A stretch of DNA of 64,000 nt from the NCBI RefSeq assembly GCF_001705515.1, contig NZ_MDJS01000001.1, forward strand, positions 620,001 through 684,000. The letters run 5' to 3'. Below the pieces are notes generated by a model. The model was given only the letters and a program-made list of their open reading frames with translations, made no database searches and was not told the origin of the DNA. The DNA is from Mucilaginibacter sp. PPCGB 2223 (lineage in GTDB: Bacteria > Bacteroidota > Bacteroidia > Sphingobacteriales > Sphingobacteriaceae). Positions 35,111 to 44,013 of this stretch are shown piece after piece (the first letter of the stretch is position 1; every line of letters starts with the position of its first letter). Both the position numbers and the translations under genes were made by a program.

Positions 35111-36054
35111 TATTTAAGCCTATCCAAATTTGTAGAACGGATAATGTAATTTGGGCGCTGCTTGCTTTGCATAAACATTTTACCCAGGTACAGGCCGATG
35201 ATGCCCAGCACCATCAGGTTCATTCCCCCAAAAAACACGACGGTAGCTAATAGCGAGGCCCAGCCGGCCGCTTCATATTGCGGGCGGAAAAAGTAACTGT
35301 ACAAAATATAAGGTATATACAGCAGCGATGCGAACGAGAAGAAAGCGCCCACGCCAATAGCTATATTTAACGGACGAACGCTGAATGCTGTAATACCTTC
35401 GACAGCAAAGCGTGCCATTTTTTTGAAAGTGTACTTGCTCTTGCCCGAAAAACGCGCATCGGCGGTGTAATGGATGGCGTATTGCTTAAAGCCTAGCCAT
35501 TTGATGAGGCCGCGCATAAACAAACCGTTTTCGTTGAGCTGTACCAAAACGTTGGCTACCTTACGGTCAATCAGCCTGAAATCGGCTGTGCCTTTTTCCA
35601 GTTTGGTATCCGATAGCGAGTTGATCATCTTATAAAAAATGTCGCTCGTTTTGGTTTTCAGGATGGTAGCATCGTCGGTATACTCTCTGCACGAGTAAAC
35701 CACATCATAGCCTTCTTCCCATTTCGCAACAAACTGGTCGATCATTTCGGGCGGGTGCTGCATATCGCCGTCCATACTGATAATGGCATCACCGGTGGCA
35801 AAGTCATAACCGGCTTTCAATGCATTCTGATGGCCAAAATTGCGCGAAAGCTCCAGGTAAAATATATGATTATCGATGAGGGTTAGCCCTTTGAGCTTTT
35901 CGAGCGTACCGTCCGAGCTGCCGTCGTCGATAAAAATAATTTCATAATCGTAATTGCTCAATGCCTTGATAGCCGCAAGCAAACGACTGGCCAGGTGTTC
36001 AATATTCCCTTCTTCATTAAAAGAGGGTATTACTACCGATATTTTCTTGTTCAT
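35110..36054 (-). CDS. GT2 glycosyltransferase, undecaprenyl-phosphate/dolichol-phosphate sugar type
   Basis: A 314-residue family-2 glycosyltransferase with a catalytic domain (about 1-225: VVIPSFNEEGNI, FIDDGSSDGT, ISMDGDMQHPPE containing the metal-binding DxD-like site) and two C-terminal membrane helices (about 235-257 and 270-292). This is the GtrB/ArnC/DPM1-like build that charges a polyprenyl phosphate with one sugar. The GT87-like gene upstream would then use that lipid-linked sugar. Overlaps of 4 bases upstream (36051-36054) and 1 base downstream tie it tightly into the operon. Confidence 0.93.
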   Translation of the reverse strand: MNKKISVVIPSFNEEGNIEHLASRLLAAIKALSNYDYEIIFIDDGSSDGTLEKLKGLTLIDNHIFYLELSRNFGHQNALKAGYDFATGDAIISMDGDMQHPPEMIDQFVAKWEEGYDVVYSCREYTDDATILKTKTSDIFYKMINSLSDTKLEKGTADFRLIDRKVANVLVQLNENGLFMRGLIKWLGFKQYAIHYTADARFSGKSKYTFKKMARFAVEGITAFSVRPLNIAIGVGAFFSFASLLYIPYILYSYFFRPQYEAAGWASLLATVVFFGGMNLMVLGIIGLYLGKMFMQSKQRPNYIIRSTNLDRLK

Positions 36055-37226
36055 GAGCTTGCTAACGAATGAGGGTCAACGTCTTCAAATTTCCGCGTAA
36101 GCGTTTCGTATATGATCTTGAGCCATATCACCACGCAAGGTAAGGCTTTTAAGGCATATCGTTTGGTATAATGATCACTCAGATAATGCGGGAACAGGTC
36201 GGTAGGCGAGAAGCTGGTAAGTACCAGAGCAAATACCAGCAAAAATATATCTAAGCCGCTTACCGGCCTCGGCGCGTTGATGTACCAGATAGCTACGCCG
36301 GCAAAGGCAATGATATAGGTGGGCGACTCGCTGCTGCTGCTGAAAATGATCGGGAAGATGAGGGTAGAGGCCAGTATCAGCAACTGAAAACCGACGAACC
36401 TGTAATTTTTAATTTTCAGGTACGATGAAAAGAAAAGCGCCACGCCCGGTATTAAAAACCAGATGTTCGAGAGGTTTGGCACATCAAAAATGCGCCTGGC
36501 CATACCTTTAACCGAAATATCCTGCATGGTTGAGCCACTGTTCTGAATGTCTTTATCCGATAAGCTGTGATACCAGTCCTTATAGCATTGCACAACAAAA
36601 TGCGGCGACGAAAATACCATCGGCAAGCAAAACAACACCACGAACCAAAACACCATGCTCAGCGCGAACTTCGGTTTGTTTTGTGAGAAGAAAAAGAAAG
36701 CCAGACCAACAATACCATAAAGCTTAATAAAAGTACCCAGGGCAATAGCCAACGCCGCCCAGAAATCTTTCCCGTTCCGGATGAACACAAAACTGAAAAT
36801 GATCAAACTGGTAATAAAAGGGTTTACCTGTACGCTCAGCGAAGTGGTCACCAGTTCGTTAGTGCAGATCAGTAAAATCGCCACTTGTTTTTTGTTATCG
36901 ACAGGCAGCATCGTAACAGCCTTGTACAACATAAACGAGTTGAACAAACTCCACAACATCACAGCAATACCATCGGGCAATAGGTAAAATGGCGCAATTA
37001 AAACCGCGAAAACAGGCCCGTAGTGATTTTTATCCTCAAAAAACTGCGGATACTCCAAAAACAGGTTTTTCTGGTGGATCAGATCGTAAAAAGTGTATTT
37101 ATAGATCTTATAGTTGTTGTAAACGTGCAGCAGGTCCTGCTTCAGAGCAAAAAGTAAACTCAAACCAAAATAAAGCGCCAGTACAAAGGTTTTGTTGGTA
37201 AAAAGCTTTTTGATGGATGCGATCAA
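36051..37226 (-). CDS. GT87-like (DUF2029) multi-pass polyprenyl-sugar glycosyltransferase
   Basis: A 391-residue protein with about ten hydrophobic helices and a short YKIYKYTFYDLIHQKNL loop near residue 40. NHYGPVFAVLIAPFYLLPDG is typical of GT87/DUF2029 integral glycosyltransferases that use polyprenyl-phosphate sugars on the periplasmic side. The first usable start is a TTG at 37226; no ATG lies upstream in frame before a stop. It is the promoter-proximal gene of the operon and lies about 75 bases downstream of the terminator that ends the homoserine dehydrogenase transcript. Confidence 0.85.
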   Translation of the reverse strand: MIASIKKLFTNKTFVLALYFGLSLLFALKQDLLHVYNNYKIYKYTFYDLIHQKNLFLEYPQFFEDKNHYGPVFAVLIAPFYLLPDGIAVMLWSLFNSFMLYKAVTMLPVDNKKQVAILLICTNELVTTSLSVQVNPFITSLIIFSFVFIRNGKDFWAALAIALGTFIKLYGIVGLAFFFFSQNKPKFALSMVFWFVVLFCLPMVFSSPHFVVQCYKDWYHSLSDKDIQNSGSTMQDISVKGMARRIFDVPNLSNIWFLIPGVALFFSSYLKIKNYRFVGFQLLILASTLIFPIIFSSSSESPTYIIAFAGVAIWYINAPRPVSGLDIFLLVFALVLTSFSPTDLFPHYLSDHYTKRYALKALPCVVIWLKIIYETLTRKFEDVDPHSLASS

Positions 37227-37302
37227 GAGTTGTAGCGTATGGGTTTATTGACGTAAAAATAAGAAAATAAAATTTACAGGTGTAAACAATGCTCGAAAAC
37301 GC

Positions 37303-37331
37303 AAAAGGCCGCGGGGTTATCGCGGCCTTTT
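37303..37331. terminator. Intrinsic terminator downstream of hom
   Basis: AAAAGGCCGCG at 37303-37313 pairs perfectly with CGCGGCCTTTT at 37321-37331 around a 7-base loop. It ends the minus-strand metY-metX-hom transcript before the glycosyltransferase operon. Confidence 0.88.
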
Positions 37332-37373
37332 ATCCCGGAGAAATCTACAAAAAACTCCGGTCATCTTTATTTA

Positions 37374-38582
37374 TCACACAATCAAACTCACATCTTTTAT
37401 CTGCCCGGCTAAAGCGATAAAAGCCTTGTCATCTGATATACGTACCTGGTTTTCGATCAGATTTTTTAATTTGATCTTTCCGGTTACAAAATGGAAGGTA
37501 TCCGAGTAAAAACGCTCGTGGATATGCTCGAACTTTAACGCATCGATCAAACCTTCATCGTTATAACGCAGGTAAACGTTCAGCTCGATGTCGTTGGTAA
37601 AATTCAGGTCGCGTTTGCTGTGCGCCTTTTTGTACTCGTACTGGTAGTCGTAACGCAGGGCCGCAATGTCCGACAGTACTGCCGAACCGGTCGGGTGCCC
37701 GCCCGCGCCCTTGCCGAAAAAGAACTGCTGATCGGCGAAAGCTGCCTGCACCACAACGCCATTGTATTCGTTCTCTACGTTGTATAAAAACTCGCTGTCG
37801 TTAACCAGTTTGGGTATTACAAACATGGCTACATGTTTGGCATCGAGTTCTTTAGCTACAGGTACGAGCTTGATCTTTAAGCGTTTTTCGCGCGCGTATT
37901 GAATATCTTCGGCAGCCAGGTTTTGGATACCGATGTTCAACACATCCTCGGGTTTTACAACCACGCCGTAAGCATGCGCAGCCGCTATCACCAGTTTGTA
38001 TTTGGCATCAAACCCGCCTACATCAAGAGTGGGGTCGGTTTCGGCAAAACCCAAATCCTGCGCCTGTTTTAATGCAGTGTTATAATCTAAACCCTCGTTG
38101 CATACTTTGGTCAGGATGTAATTTGACGAACCGTTAAAAATACCGCTGATAGAATGCAGTAATTCATTGTCATAATATTCTTCCAGGTTGCGGATGATCG
38201 GGATACTCCCGCAAACCGAGCCTTCGTACAACAGCGAAGTGCCATGTTGATATTGCAGTTCGATCAGCTCGGCCAGGTTATCGGCTATCATTTTTTTATT
38301 GGCCGATACTACGTTTTTACCGCTGCTTAAAGCTTTTTTTACAATTTCGAAAGCCGCCGGCGGGTCGTTGGTCAGCTCTACGATGGTATTGATCTCCGGG
38401 TCGTTCAGGATCGCGTCCCGGTTGGTGGTAAATAATTCTGCCGGTAAGGAGCGGTGCTTGGCCGCATCTTTAATAGCTATTCTAACAATTTCGAGGTTCA
38501 GATTTTTGGTGATGATGATATCGTGCAGTCCTTGTCCAACAACACCAAAGCCGAACAGGCCAATTTTTAACTTTTTACTCAT
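37374..38582 (-). CDS. hom: Homoserine dehydrogenase, monofunctional
   Basis: A 402-residue enzyme with an N-terminal Rossmann domain (IGLFGFGVVGQGL), NADP-contact region (VVSANKKMIA) and the homoserine dehydrogenase signature around YEGSVCGSIPIIRNL, FNGSSNYIL and DPTLDVGGFDAKYKL. It has no fused aspartokinase; the C-terminal 75 residues could be a small regulatory (ACT-like) domain. It reduces aspartate semialdehyde to homoserine, the substrate of MetX just upstream (6-base gap). Together with metX and metY it gives aspartate-semialdehyde to homocysteine in one transcript under the SAM/cysteine leader. Confidence 0.95.
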   Translation of the reverse strand: MSKKLKIGLFGFGVVGQGLHDIIITKNLNLEIVRIAIKDAAKHRSLPAELFTTNRDAILNDPEINTIVELTNDPPAAFEIVKKALSSGKNVVSANKKMIADNLAELIELQYQHGTSLLYEGSVCGSIPIIRNLEEYYDNELLHSISGIFNGSSNYILTKVCNEGLDYNTALKQAQDLGFAETDPTLDVGGFDAKYKLVIAAAHAYGVVVKPEDVLNIGIQNLAAEDIQYAREKRLKIKLVPVAKELDAKHVAMFVIPKLVNDSEFLYNVENEYNGVVVQAAFADQQFFFGKGAGGHPTGSAVLSDIAALRYDYQYEYKKAHSKRDLNFTNDIELNVYLRYNDEGLIDALKFEHIHERFYSDTFHFVTGKIKLKNLIENQVRISDDKAFIALAGQIKDVSLIV

Positions 38583-38588
38583 TATACA

Positions 38589-39641
38589 TTATGCTGTTTG
38601 CAGCTTTATTACTTTTCCGTTAATGTCTGAGCCCAAAAAATCACCGATGATCTTGGTCAGTGTCTCGGTCTCAATTAAAAAACTGTCGTGCCCGTATATC
38701 GAGTCGAACTCCACATACGACGCATCAGGGATATGTGCCGCCAGGTATTGCTGCTCGGCAACAGGGAACAGGATATCCGATTTGATACCGATCACCAATG
38801 TTTTTGATTTTACCTGTGCCAATGCCTCCTCAACGCTGCCACGGTTGCGGCCCACGTTATGCGAATCCATCGCTTTGCTTAAATACCAGTAGCTGTAGGC
38901 ATTAAAACGTTTTACCAGCTTTTCGCCCTGGTAATTCTGGTACGATGCCGCTTTGTAGTTTTCCAGTTTATCGTGCTCGTCGTGCTTTTGCGTTGTATGG
39001 TAAGTAGCATAGCCGCGATAGGAGAGCAGGGCGATGCTGCGTGCTGCCTTTAAACCTTTCGCTCCGCCATCGGGCGTATTCGAGTAAAAGGTACGGTCGG
39101 CAGTAATGGCTAATCGTTGCGACTCGTTAAAAGCGATGCCCCATGGCGAATGCAGGGCGTTTGTAGCGATCAATATCAGGTTGTTAATCTTAGCCGGATC
39201 GATCAGCGACCATTCCAAAGCCTGCTGCCCGCCTAACGAACCGCCTATTAAAACGTTGATCTGGTCGATACCCAGATGATCGGCCAGTAACTGGTGCGCT
39301 TTCACCATATCGCGAATGGTGATGAGCGGGAATGATAAATAGTAAGGTTGCCCCGTAGTTTCGTCAATATCAAGGGGATGGGTACTGCCGTAAGGAGACG
39401 ACAGCACATTGGCGCAGACGATATAATGATCGGCAGGGTTAAACAAATTGTTATCGCCGAAAAGGCCGGCCCACCAGTCCAATACATCCGAGTTTGCCGT
39501 TAAAGCGTGGCACACCCAGATCACGTTATTGCGGTGTTTATTTAGTTTACCGAAGGTATGGTAGCCAACCTGCAGGCCATGCAGCTGTTTACCCGATTCG
39601 AGTATAAAGTTTTTTGAATACTTAAATGTTTCTGCGCTCAT
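38589..39641 (-). CDS. metX: Homoserine O-acetyltransferase
   Basis: A 350-residue alpha/beta-hydrolase-fold acyltransferase. The nucleophile elbow is GGSLGGQQALEW (Ser near residue 135), the early strand WVCHALTANSD and the late DILFPVAEQ (Asp) and GHDSFLIE (His) complete the triad. These match MetX, which acetylates homoserine using acetyl-CoA to feed direct sulfhydrylation by MetY. It is preceded by metY, with a stable hairpin (39653-39677) in the 49-base gap, and followed by hom after 6 bases. Confidence 0.95.
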   Translation of the reverse strand: MSAETFKYSKNFILESGKQLHGLQVGYHTFGKLNKHRNNVIWVCHALTANSDVLDWWAGLFGDNNLFNPADHYIVCANVLSSPYGSTHPLDIDETTGQPYYLSFPLITIRDMVKAHQLLADHLGIDQINVLIGGSLGGQQALEWSLIDPAKINNLILIATNALHSPWGIAFNESQRLAITADRTFYSNTPDGGAKGLKAARSIALLSYRGYATYHTTQKHDEHDKLENYKAASYQNYQGEKLVKRFNAYSYWYLSKAMDSHNVGRNRGSVEEALAQVKSKTLVIGIKSDILFPVAEQQYLAAHIPDASYVEFDSIYGHDSFLIETETLTKIIGDFLGSDINGKVIKLQTA

Positions 39642-39652
39642 TATTTATATAA

Positions 39653-39677
39653 CCCTCCCGGTTAAAAACCGGGAGGG
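39653..39677 (-). promoter_or_regulatory. Stable intercistronic hairpin between metY and metX
   Basis: CCCTCCCGGTT at 39653-39663 is perfectly complementary to AACCGGGAGGG at 39667-39677 with a 3-base loop. In the transcript it lies just after the metY stop and 12 bases before metX. No U-run follows on the minus strand, so it may dampen or protect rather than terminate, setting the metY:metX ratio. Confidence 0.65.
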
Positions 39678-39690
39678 CTTCATTATTATA

Positions 39691-41019
<1,329 letters not shown>

Positions 41020-41064
41020 TTATGGTTTTTAGATTTTTAATTGGACTCTGGATTAAAGAATCGC

Positions 41065-41109
41065 GCCCGGAACCTTCGGGCCCCTGGCGTTTACACAAAT
41101 TACTTCCGG
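41065..41109 (-). promoter_or_regulatory. Alternative stems between the leader ORF and metY
   Basis: CCGGAA at 41067-41072 can pair with TTCCGG at 41104-41109. The same bases are needed by a local hairpin, GCCCG at 41065-41069 with CGGGC at 41077-41081. The two pairings exclude each other, as in an attenuator, and lie 32-76 bases downstream of the leader stop codon. Stems are short, so this is suggestive only. Confidence 0.35.
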
Positions 41110-41140
41110 CAAAAGCCAAATAAGTTGAGTTAATAGCGTT

Positions 41141-41257
41141 TTAACAACAGCAACAACACATACAAATACAACCGTTTGGAACAGGCGTAAATGTAAATTT
41201 GCTACGGAAGGCATTCCGTGAATTAAAGGGATCTAAAAATTGAAACAACGTTTTCAT
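41141..41257 (-). CDS. Cys/Met-rich 38-residue leader peptide upstream of metY
   Basis: A short ORF below usual size limits, ATG at 41255-41257 and TAA at 41141-41143. The peptide begins MKTLFQFLDPF, continues with a basic/Phe-rich middle (SRNAFRSKFTF), then PVPNG, and ends Cys-Ile-Cys-Met followed by five Cys: seven of the last nine codons are TGT/TGC, one is ATG. It starts 9 bases after the SAM riboswitch and stops 124 bases before metY. The end composition matches an amino-acid-sensing leader peptide, in which ribosomes slow on Cys codons when charged tRNA-Cys is short. Poly-Cys leaders are known in actinobacteria; I know of none described here. A metal-binding peptide is the alternative. 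Confidence 0.72.
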   Translation of the reverse strand: MKTLFQFLDPFNSRNAFRSKFTFTPVPNGCICMCCCCC

Positions 41258-41265
41258 GGTTATTC

Positions 41266-41378
41266 ATTTATATTCCCCGGCAATCCATTTCGCCGGGCCA
41301 GGATTTGGCACCTTCTCCCGTTTAGGAGGGTTGCCAGTGGGTTAATGAGCCTGATCTCTCGCCACTTCTTTATAAATC
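41266..41378 (-). ncRNA. SAM-I (S-box) riboswitch
   Basis: In the minus-strand transcript, P1 is formed by ATTTATA (41371-41377 region) and TATAAAT (41266-41272). After the 5' P1 strand comes AAGAAGTGGCGAGAGATC with the kink-turn and P2, closed by CCCACTGGCAACC. P3 is CTCC...GGGAG. The conserved joining segment AAGGTGCCAAATCC follows, and P4 is CCCGGC/GCCGGG. The GGCAACC...GGTGCCAA pair is the hallmark of the S-box aptamer. S-adenosylmethionine binding stabilises P1; here that buries the region just before the leader-peptide start codon, so SAM may block the leader ORF or promote termination. It fits repression of metY-metX-hom when SAM is plentiful. Confidence 0.9.
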
Positions 41379-41428
41379 AAAACCTTTTTGAGGGGTGTTG
41401 ATCTTGGTGTTTTTACCAAATAATGTTT

Positions 41429-41460
41429 CAAATATATACTTTAGTAGTAAGCTCTGCAAA
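41429..41460 (-). promoter_or_regulatory. Bacteroidota-type promoter for the metY leader transcript
   Basis: On the minus strand a TTTG (-33 box, 41457-41460) is followed after exactly 20 bases by TATATTTG (-7 box, 41429-41436, matching TAnnTTTG). This is the best consensus promoter I saw in the window. Transcription should begin near 41422, about 45 bases before the riboswitch. Confidence 0.7.
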
Positions 41461-41478
41461 ACATAATTTTGCAATATT

Positions 41479-42600
41479 TTATAAGTGACTGAATGATAGC
41501 GTTATATCTTCGATCAGGTCGTCGATATTTTCCAGTCCGACCGACACACGGAGCAGGTTTTTCGGCGTTTTGGTATCCGGCCCCTCAACACTGGCGCGGT
41601 GTTCTATTAAACTTTCAACACCGCCTAAGCTTGTGGCCTGTGTAAATATCTTTAAGCTGTTGATCACCTTGCGAGCGGCATCTTCGCCGCCCTTTACCGC
41701 GAATGACAGCATGCCTCCAAAACTCAGCATCTGCTCTTTAGCGATCTGATGTTGCGGGTGTGATGCCAGGCCAGGGTACATTACCGCTTCGACCTGCGGT
41801 TGTTTCTCTAAAAAATCAGCCAGCTTCATCGCATTGTCCACATGGCCCTTCATACGGTAAGGTAAGGTTTTGATACTGCGCACCAGCATATAGCAATCGT
41901 GAGGCGAGGGGATAGCGCCGCCATACTCGTGTACCTGTTTGATCTTTTGCCACCATTCGTCGTCATGAGCAGCAATTAAAGCTCCGCCCATCAGGTCGCT
42001 GTGCCCGCCGAAGTATTTGGTAGTAGAGTGCATCACCAGGTCGGCGCCCAAAGCCAAAGGTTGCTGGCATACCGGCGTAGCAAAAGTATTATCGCATACT
42101 ACTTTAATGTGGTGTTGTCTGGCTACACCGATCACCATTTTAATATCGGTAACTTTCAGCAACGGGTTCGATGGTGTTTCGAGCCAGATGAGTTTGGTAT
42201 TGGGTTTGATATGGCTTTCCAGAACCGCCTGGTCATTCACATCAATAAAATCGAACTCCAAAGTATCAGCAAACAGGTTTTTAAGCTGGTTGCGTAAACC
42301 ATGGTACATATCATCAGGCGCAATGATATGATTGCCGGGTTTCAGGGTTTGAAAAACCGACATTCCCGCCGCATTGCCCGATGAAAATGCGGCTGCAACC
42401 GAACCGCCTTCCAGCTTGGCCAACACATTTTCTAAAGCAGTACGGTTAGGATTGCTGCTGCGGCTGTAGATGTAACCACCGGGGTAACCGCCGTCTTCGC
42501 CGCGCTTAAAGGTGGTAGCCATGGTGATGGGTTGTATTACTGCGCCCGAAGAATCGTTGGCCTGGTTACCGGCATGTATGGCTATGGTTTCGATTTTCAT
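41479..42600 (-). CDS. Cystathionine gamma-synthase/lyase-family PLP enzyme
   Basis: A 373-residue member of the Cys/Met PLP family, shorter than MetY. Motifs are TIAIHAGNQAND near the start, YSRSSNPNRTALENVLAKLEGG, the PLP Asp in VVCDNTFATP, the PLP lysine in HSTTKYFGGHSD and the closing SLGGVESLIEHRA. Sequence alone does not separate cystathionine gamma-synthase from gamma-lyase. The SLGGVESL segment is common to both. It would interconvert cysteine and homocysteine via cystathionine. It is encoded just upstream of the SAM-riboswitch promoter of metY on the same strand but appears to have its own transcript. Confidence 0.9.
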   Translation of the reverse strand: MKIETIAIHAGNQANDSSGAVIQPITMATTFKRGEDGGYPGGYIYSRSSNPNRTALENVLAKLEGGSVAAAFSSGNAAGMSVFQTLKPGNHIIAPDDMYHGLRNQLKNLFADTLEFDFIDVNDQAVLESHIKPNTKLIWLETPSNPLLKVTDIKMVIGVARQHHIKVVCDNTFATPVCQQPLALGADLVMHSTTKYFGGHSDLMGGALIAAHDDEWWQKIKQVHEYGGAIPSPHDCYMLVRSIKTLPYRMKGHVDNAMKLADFLEKQPQVEAVMYPGLASHPQHQIAKEQMLSFGGMLSFAVKGGEDAARKVINSLKIFTQATSLGGVESLIEHRASVEGPDTKTPKNLLRVSVGLENIDDLIEDITLSFSHL

Positions 42601-42754
42601 GAAGATAAGAATGTTGAGCTGTAAAAATACGGATTGAATTGGATTTGCTTTAATAGATAATTTCTAAATAAGCCGTACCTATTGTTTGTTACATCAAAAT
42701 GATGATGAAATTATCCTCATTATTGTACTTTTGTACCCAAAGTTTATAATCTAT

Positions 42755-43948
42755 ATGGACGCTGAGCAAACTTTAACGCTACTACTGGATAATCCCCGCC
42801 TTTCGGCCGAACTTAAAGCCATCGCTCAAAAAGTATATGATAACCAGCGCATCACCTTTGATGAAGGCGTACTACTTTACGAAAAGGCCGAACTATCCTA
42901 TCTGGGCGCTCTGGCCAATTATATCCGCGAAAAGCGCCATAGCAACAAAACCTATTTCAACCGCAACTTTCATATCGAGCCTACCAACCTTTGCGTTTAC
43001 GATTGCAAATTCTGCTCGTACTCGCGCCTGATCAAGCAACGATCGGAAGGCTGGGAGTATACTATGGACGAGATGCTCGACATCGTAAAAAAATACGATG
43101 GCGAACCGGTTACCGAAGTGCACATTGTAGGAGGTGTGCTACCGCAGTACGATGTGGAGTTTTACAGCACGCTGTTCAGCAAAATAAAACAACACCGTCC
43201 CGATCTGCATGTTAAAGCATTAACCCCTGTTGAATATCATTACATCTTTAAAAAGGCTAAGATAGATTACGCCACGGGCATGAAACTGATGAAAGACTCG
43301 GGCCTCGAGTCTATCCCCGGCGGAGGCGCAGAGATATTCCACCCTGAAATCCGCGACCAGATAGCTAAAGATAAATGTACGGGCGATCAATGGCTGGCCA
43401 TCCACGAAGAGTGGCATAAATTAGGTATGCGCAGTAATGCGACTATGTTATACGGTCACATCGAGCAATACTGGCACCGGGTAGATCATATGGAGCGTTT
43501 GCGTACTTTACAGGATAAAACCGGCGGCTTCCAGACTTTTATCCCATTAAAGTTCCGCAACCAGGATAACCAGATGTCGAACGTGCCCGAATCTACCGTG
43601 GTGGAGGATTTGCGTAATTACGCCATATCGCGTATCTACCTCGATAATTTTGATCATATCAAAGCTTATTGGGCGATGATCAGCCGTACCACGGCTCAGC
43701 TGTCGTTAAACTTTGGCGTGGATGATATCGACGGAACGCTGGATGATACCACCAGGATCTATTCGATGGCAGGAGCCGAAGAGCAAAACCCGGCCATGAG
43801 CACCAAACAACTGGTCGAACTGATTAAACAGGTTGGCCGTTACCCGATAGAGAGGGATACCTTATATAACGTAATGACAGATTATAACGACTTTGAGTTT
43901 CCTGACGAACCCAAGCCACAATTTTATAAATTACCGGTAATAAATTAG
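42755..43948 (+). CDS. mqnE: Aminodeoxyfutalosine synthase, radical-SAM menaquinone enzyme
   Basis: About 397 residues from the ATG at 42755; the frame reaches 42686 but that extension is hydrophobic and unlike the family. The radical-SAM cluster motif is CVYDCKFC (CxxxCxxC), within NFHIEPTNLCVYDC, followed by HIVGGVLPQ and SIPGGGAEIF. These identify the CofH/MqnC/MqnE group; association with mqnA and the overall sequence favour MqnE, which joins the MqnA product to SAM to make aminodeoxyfutalosine. MqnC is the alternative. A TACTTTTG -7-like box lies at 42726-42733. A long inverted repeat follows the stop codon. Confidence 0.87.
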   Translation: MDAEQTLTLLLDNPRLSAELKAIAQKVYDNQRITFDEGVLLYEKAELSYLGALANYIREKRHSNKTYFNRNFHIEPTNLCVYDCKFCSYSRLIKQRSEGWEYTMDEMLDIVKKYDGEPVTEVHIVGGVLPQYDVEFYSTLFSKIKQHRPDLHVKALTPVEYHYIFKKAKIDYATGMKLMKDSGLESIPGGGAEIFHPEIRDQIAKDKCTGDQWLAIHEEWHKLGMRSNATMLYGHIEQYWHRVDHMERLRTLQDKTGGFQTFIPLKFRNQDNQMSNVPESTVVEDLRNYAISRIYLDNFDHIKAYWAMISRTTAQLSLNFGVDDIDGTLDDTTRIYSMAGAEEQNPAMSTKQLVELIKQVGRYPIERDTLYNVMTDYNDFEFPDEPKPQFYKLPVIN

Positions 43949-44003
43949 TGAGTGGTCAATAGTCAGTTGTGAATATTTAAATAACTGACTATTCACCACT
44001 CAC
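43948..44003. repeat. 21-bp inverted repeat between mqnE and the phosphatase gene
   Basis: The arm at 43948-43968 (GTGAGTGGTCAATAGTCAGTT region) and the arm at 43983-44003 are reverse complements over 21 bases with one mismatch, separated by 14 A/T-rich bases. A third CACCACTCAC copy extends the right side to 44010. It occupies the whole gap from the mqnE stop to within a few bases of the next ATG. Confidence 0.8.
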
Positions 44004-44013
44004 CACTCACTAT

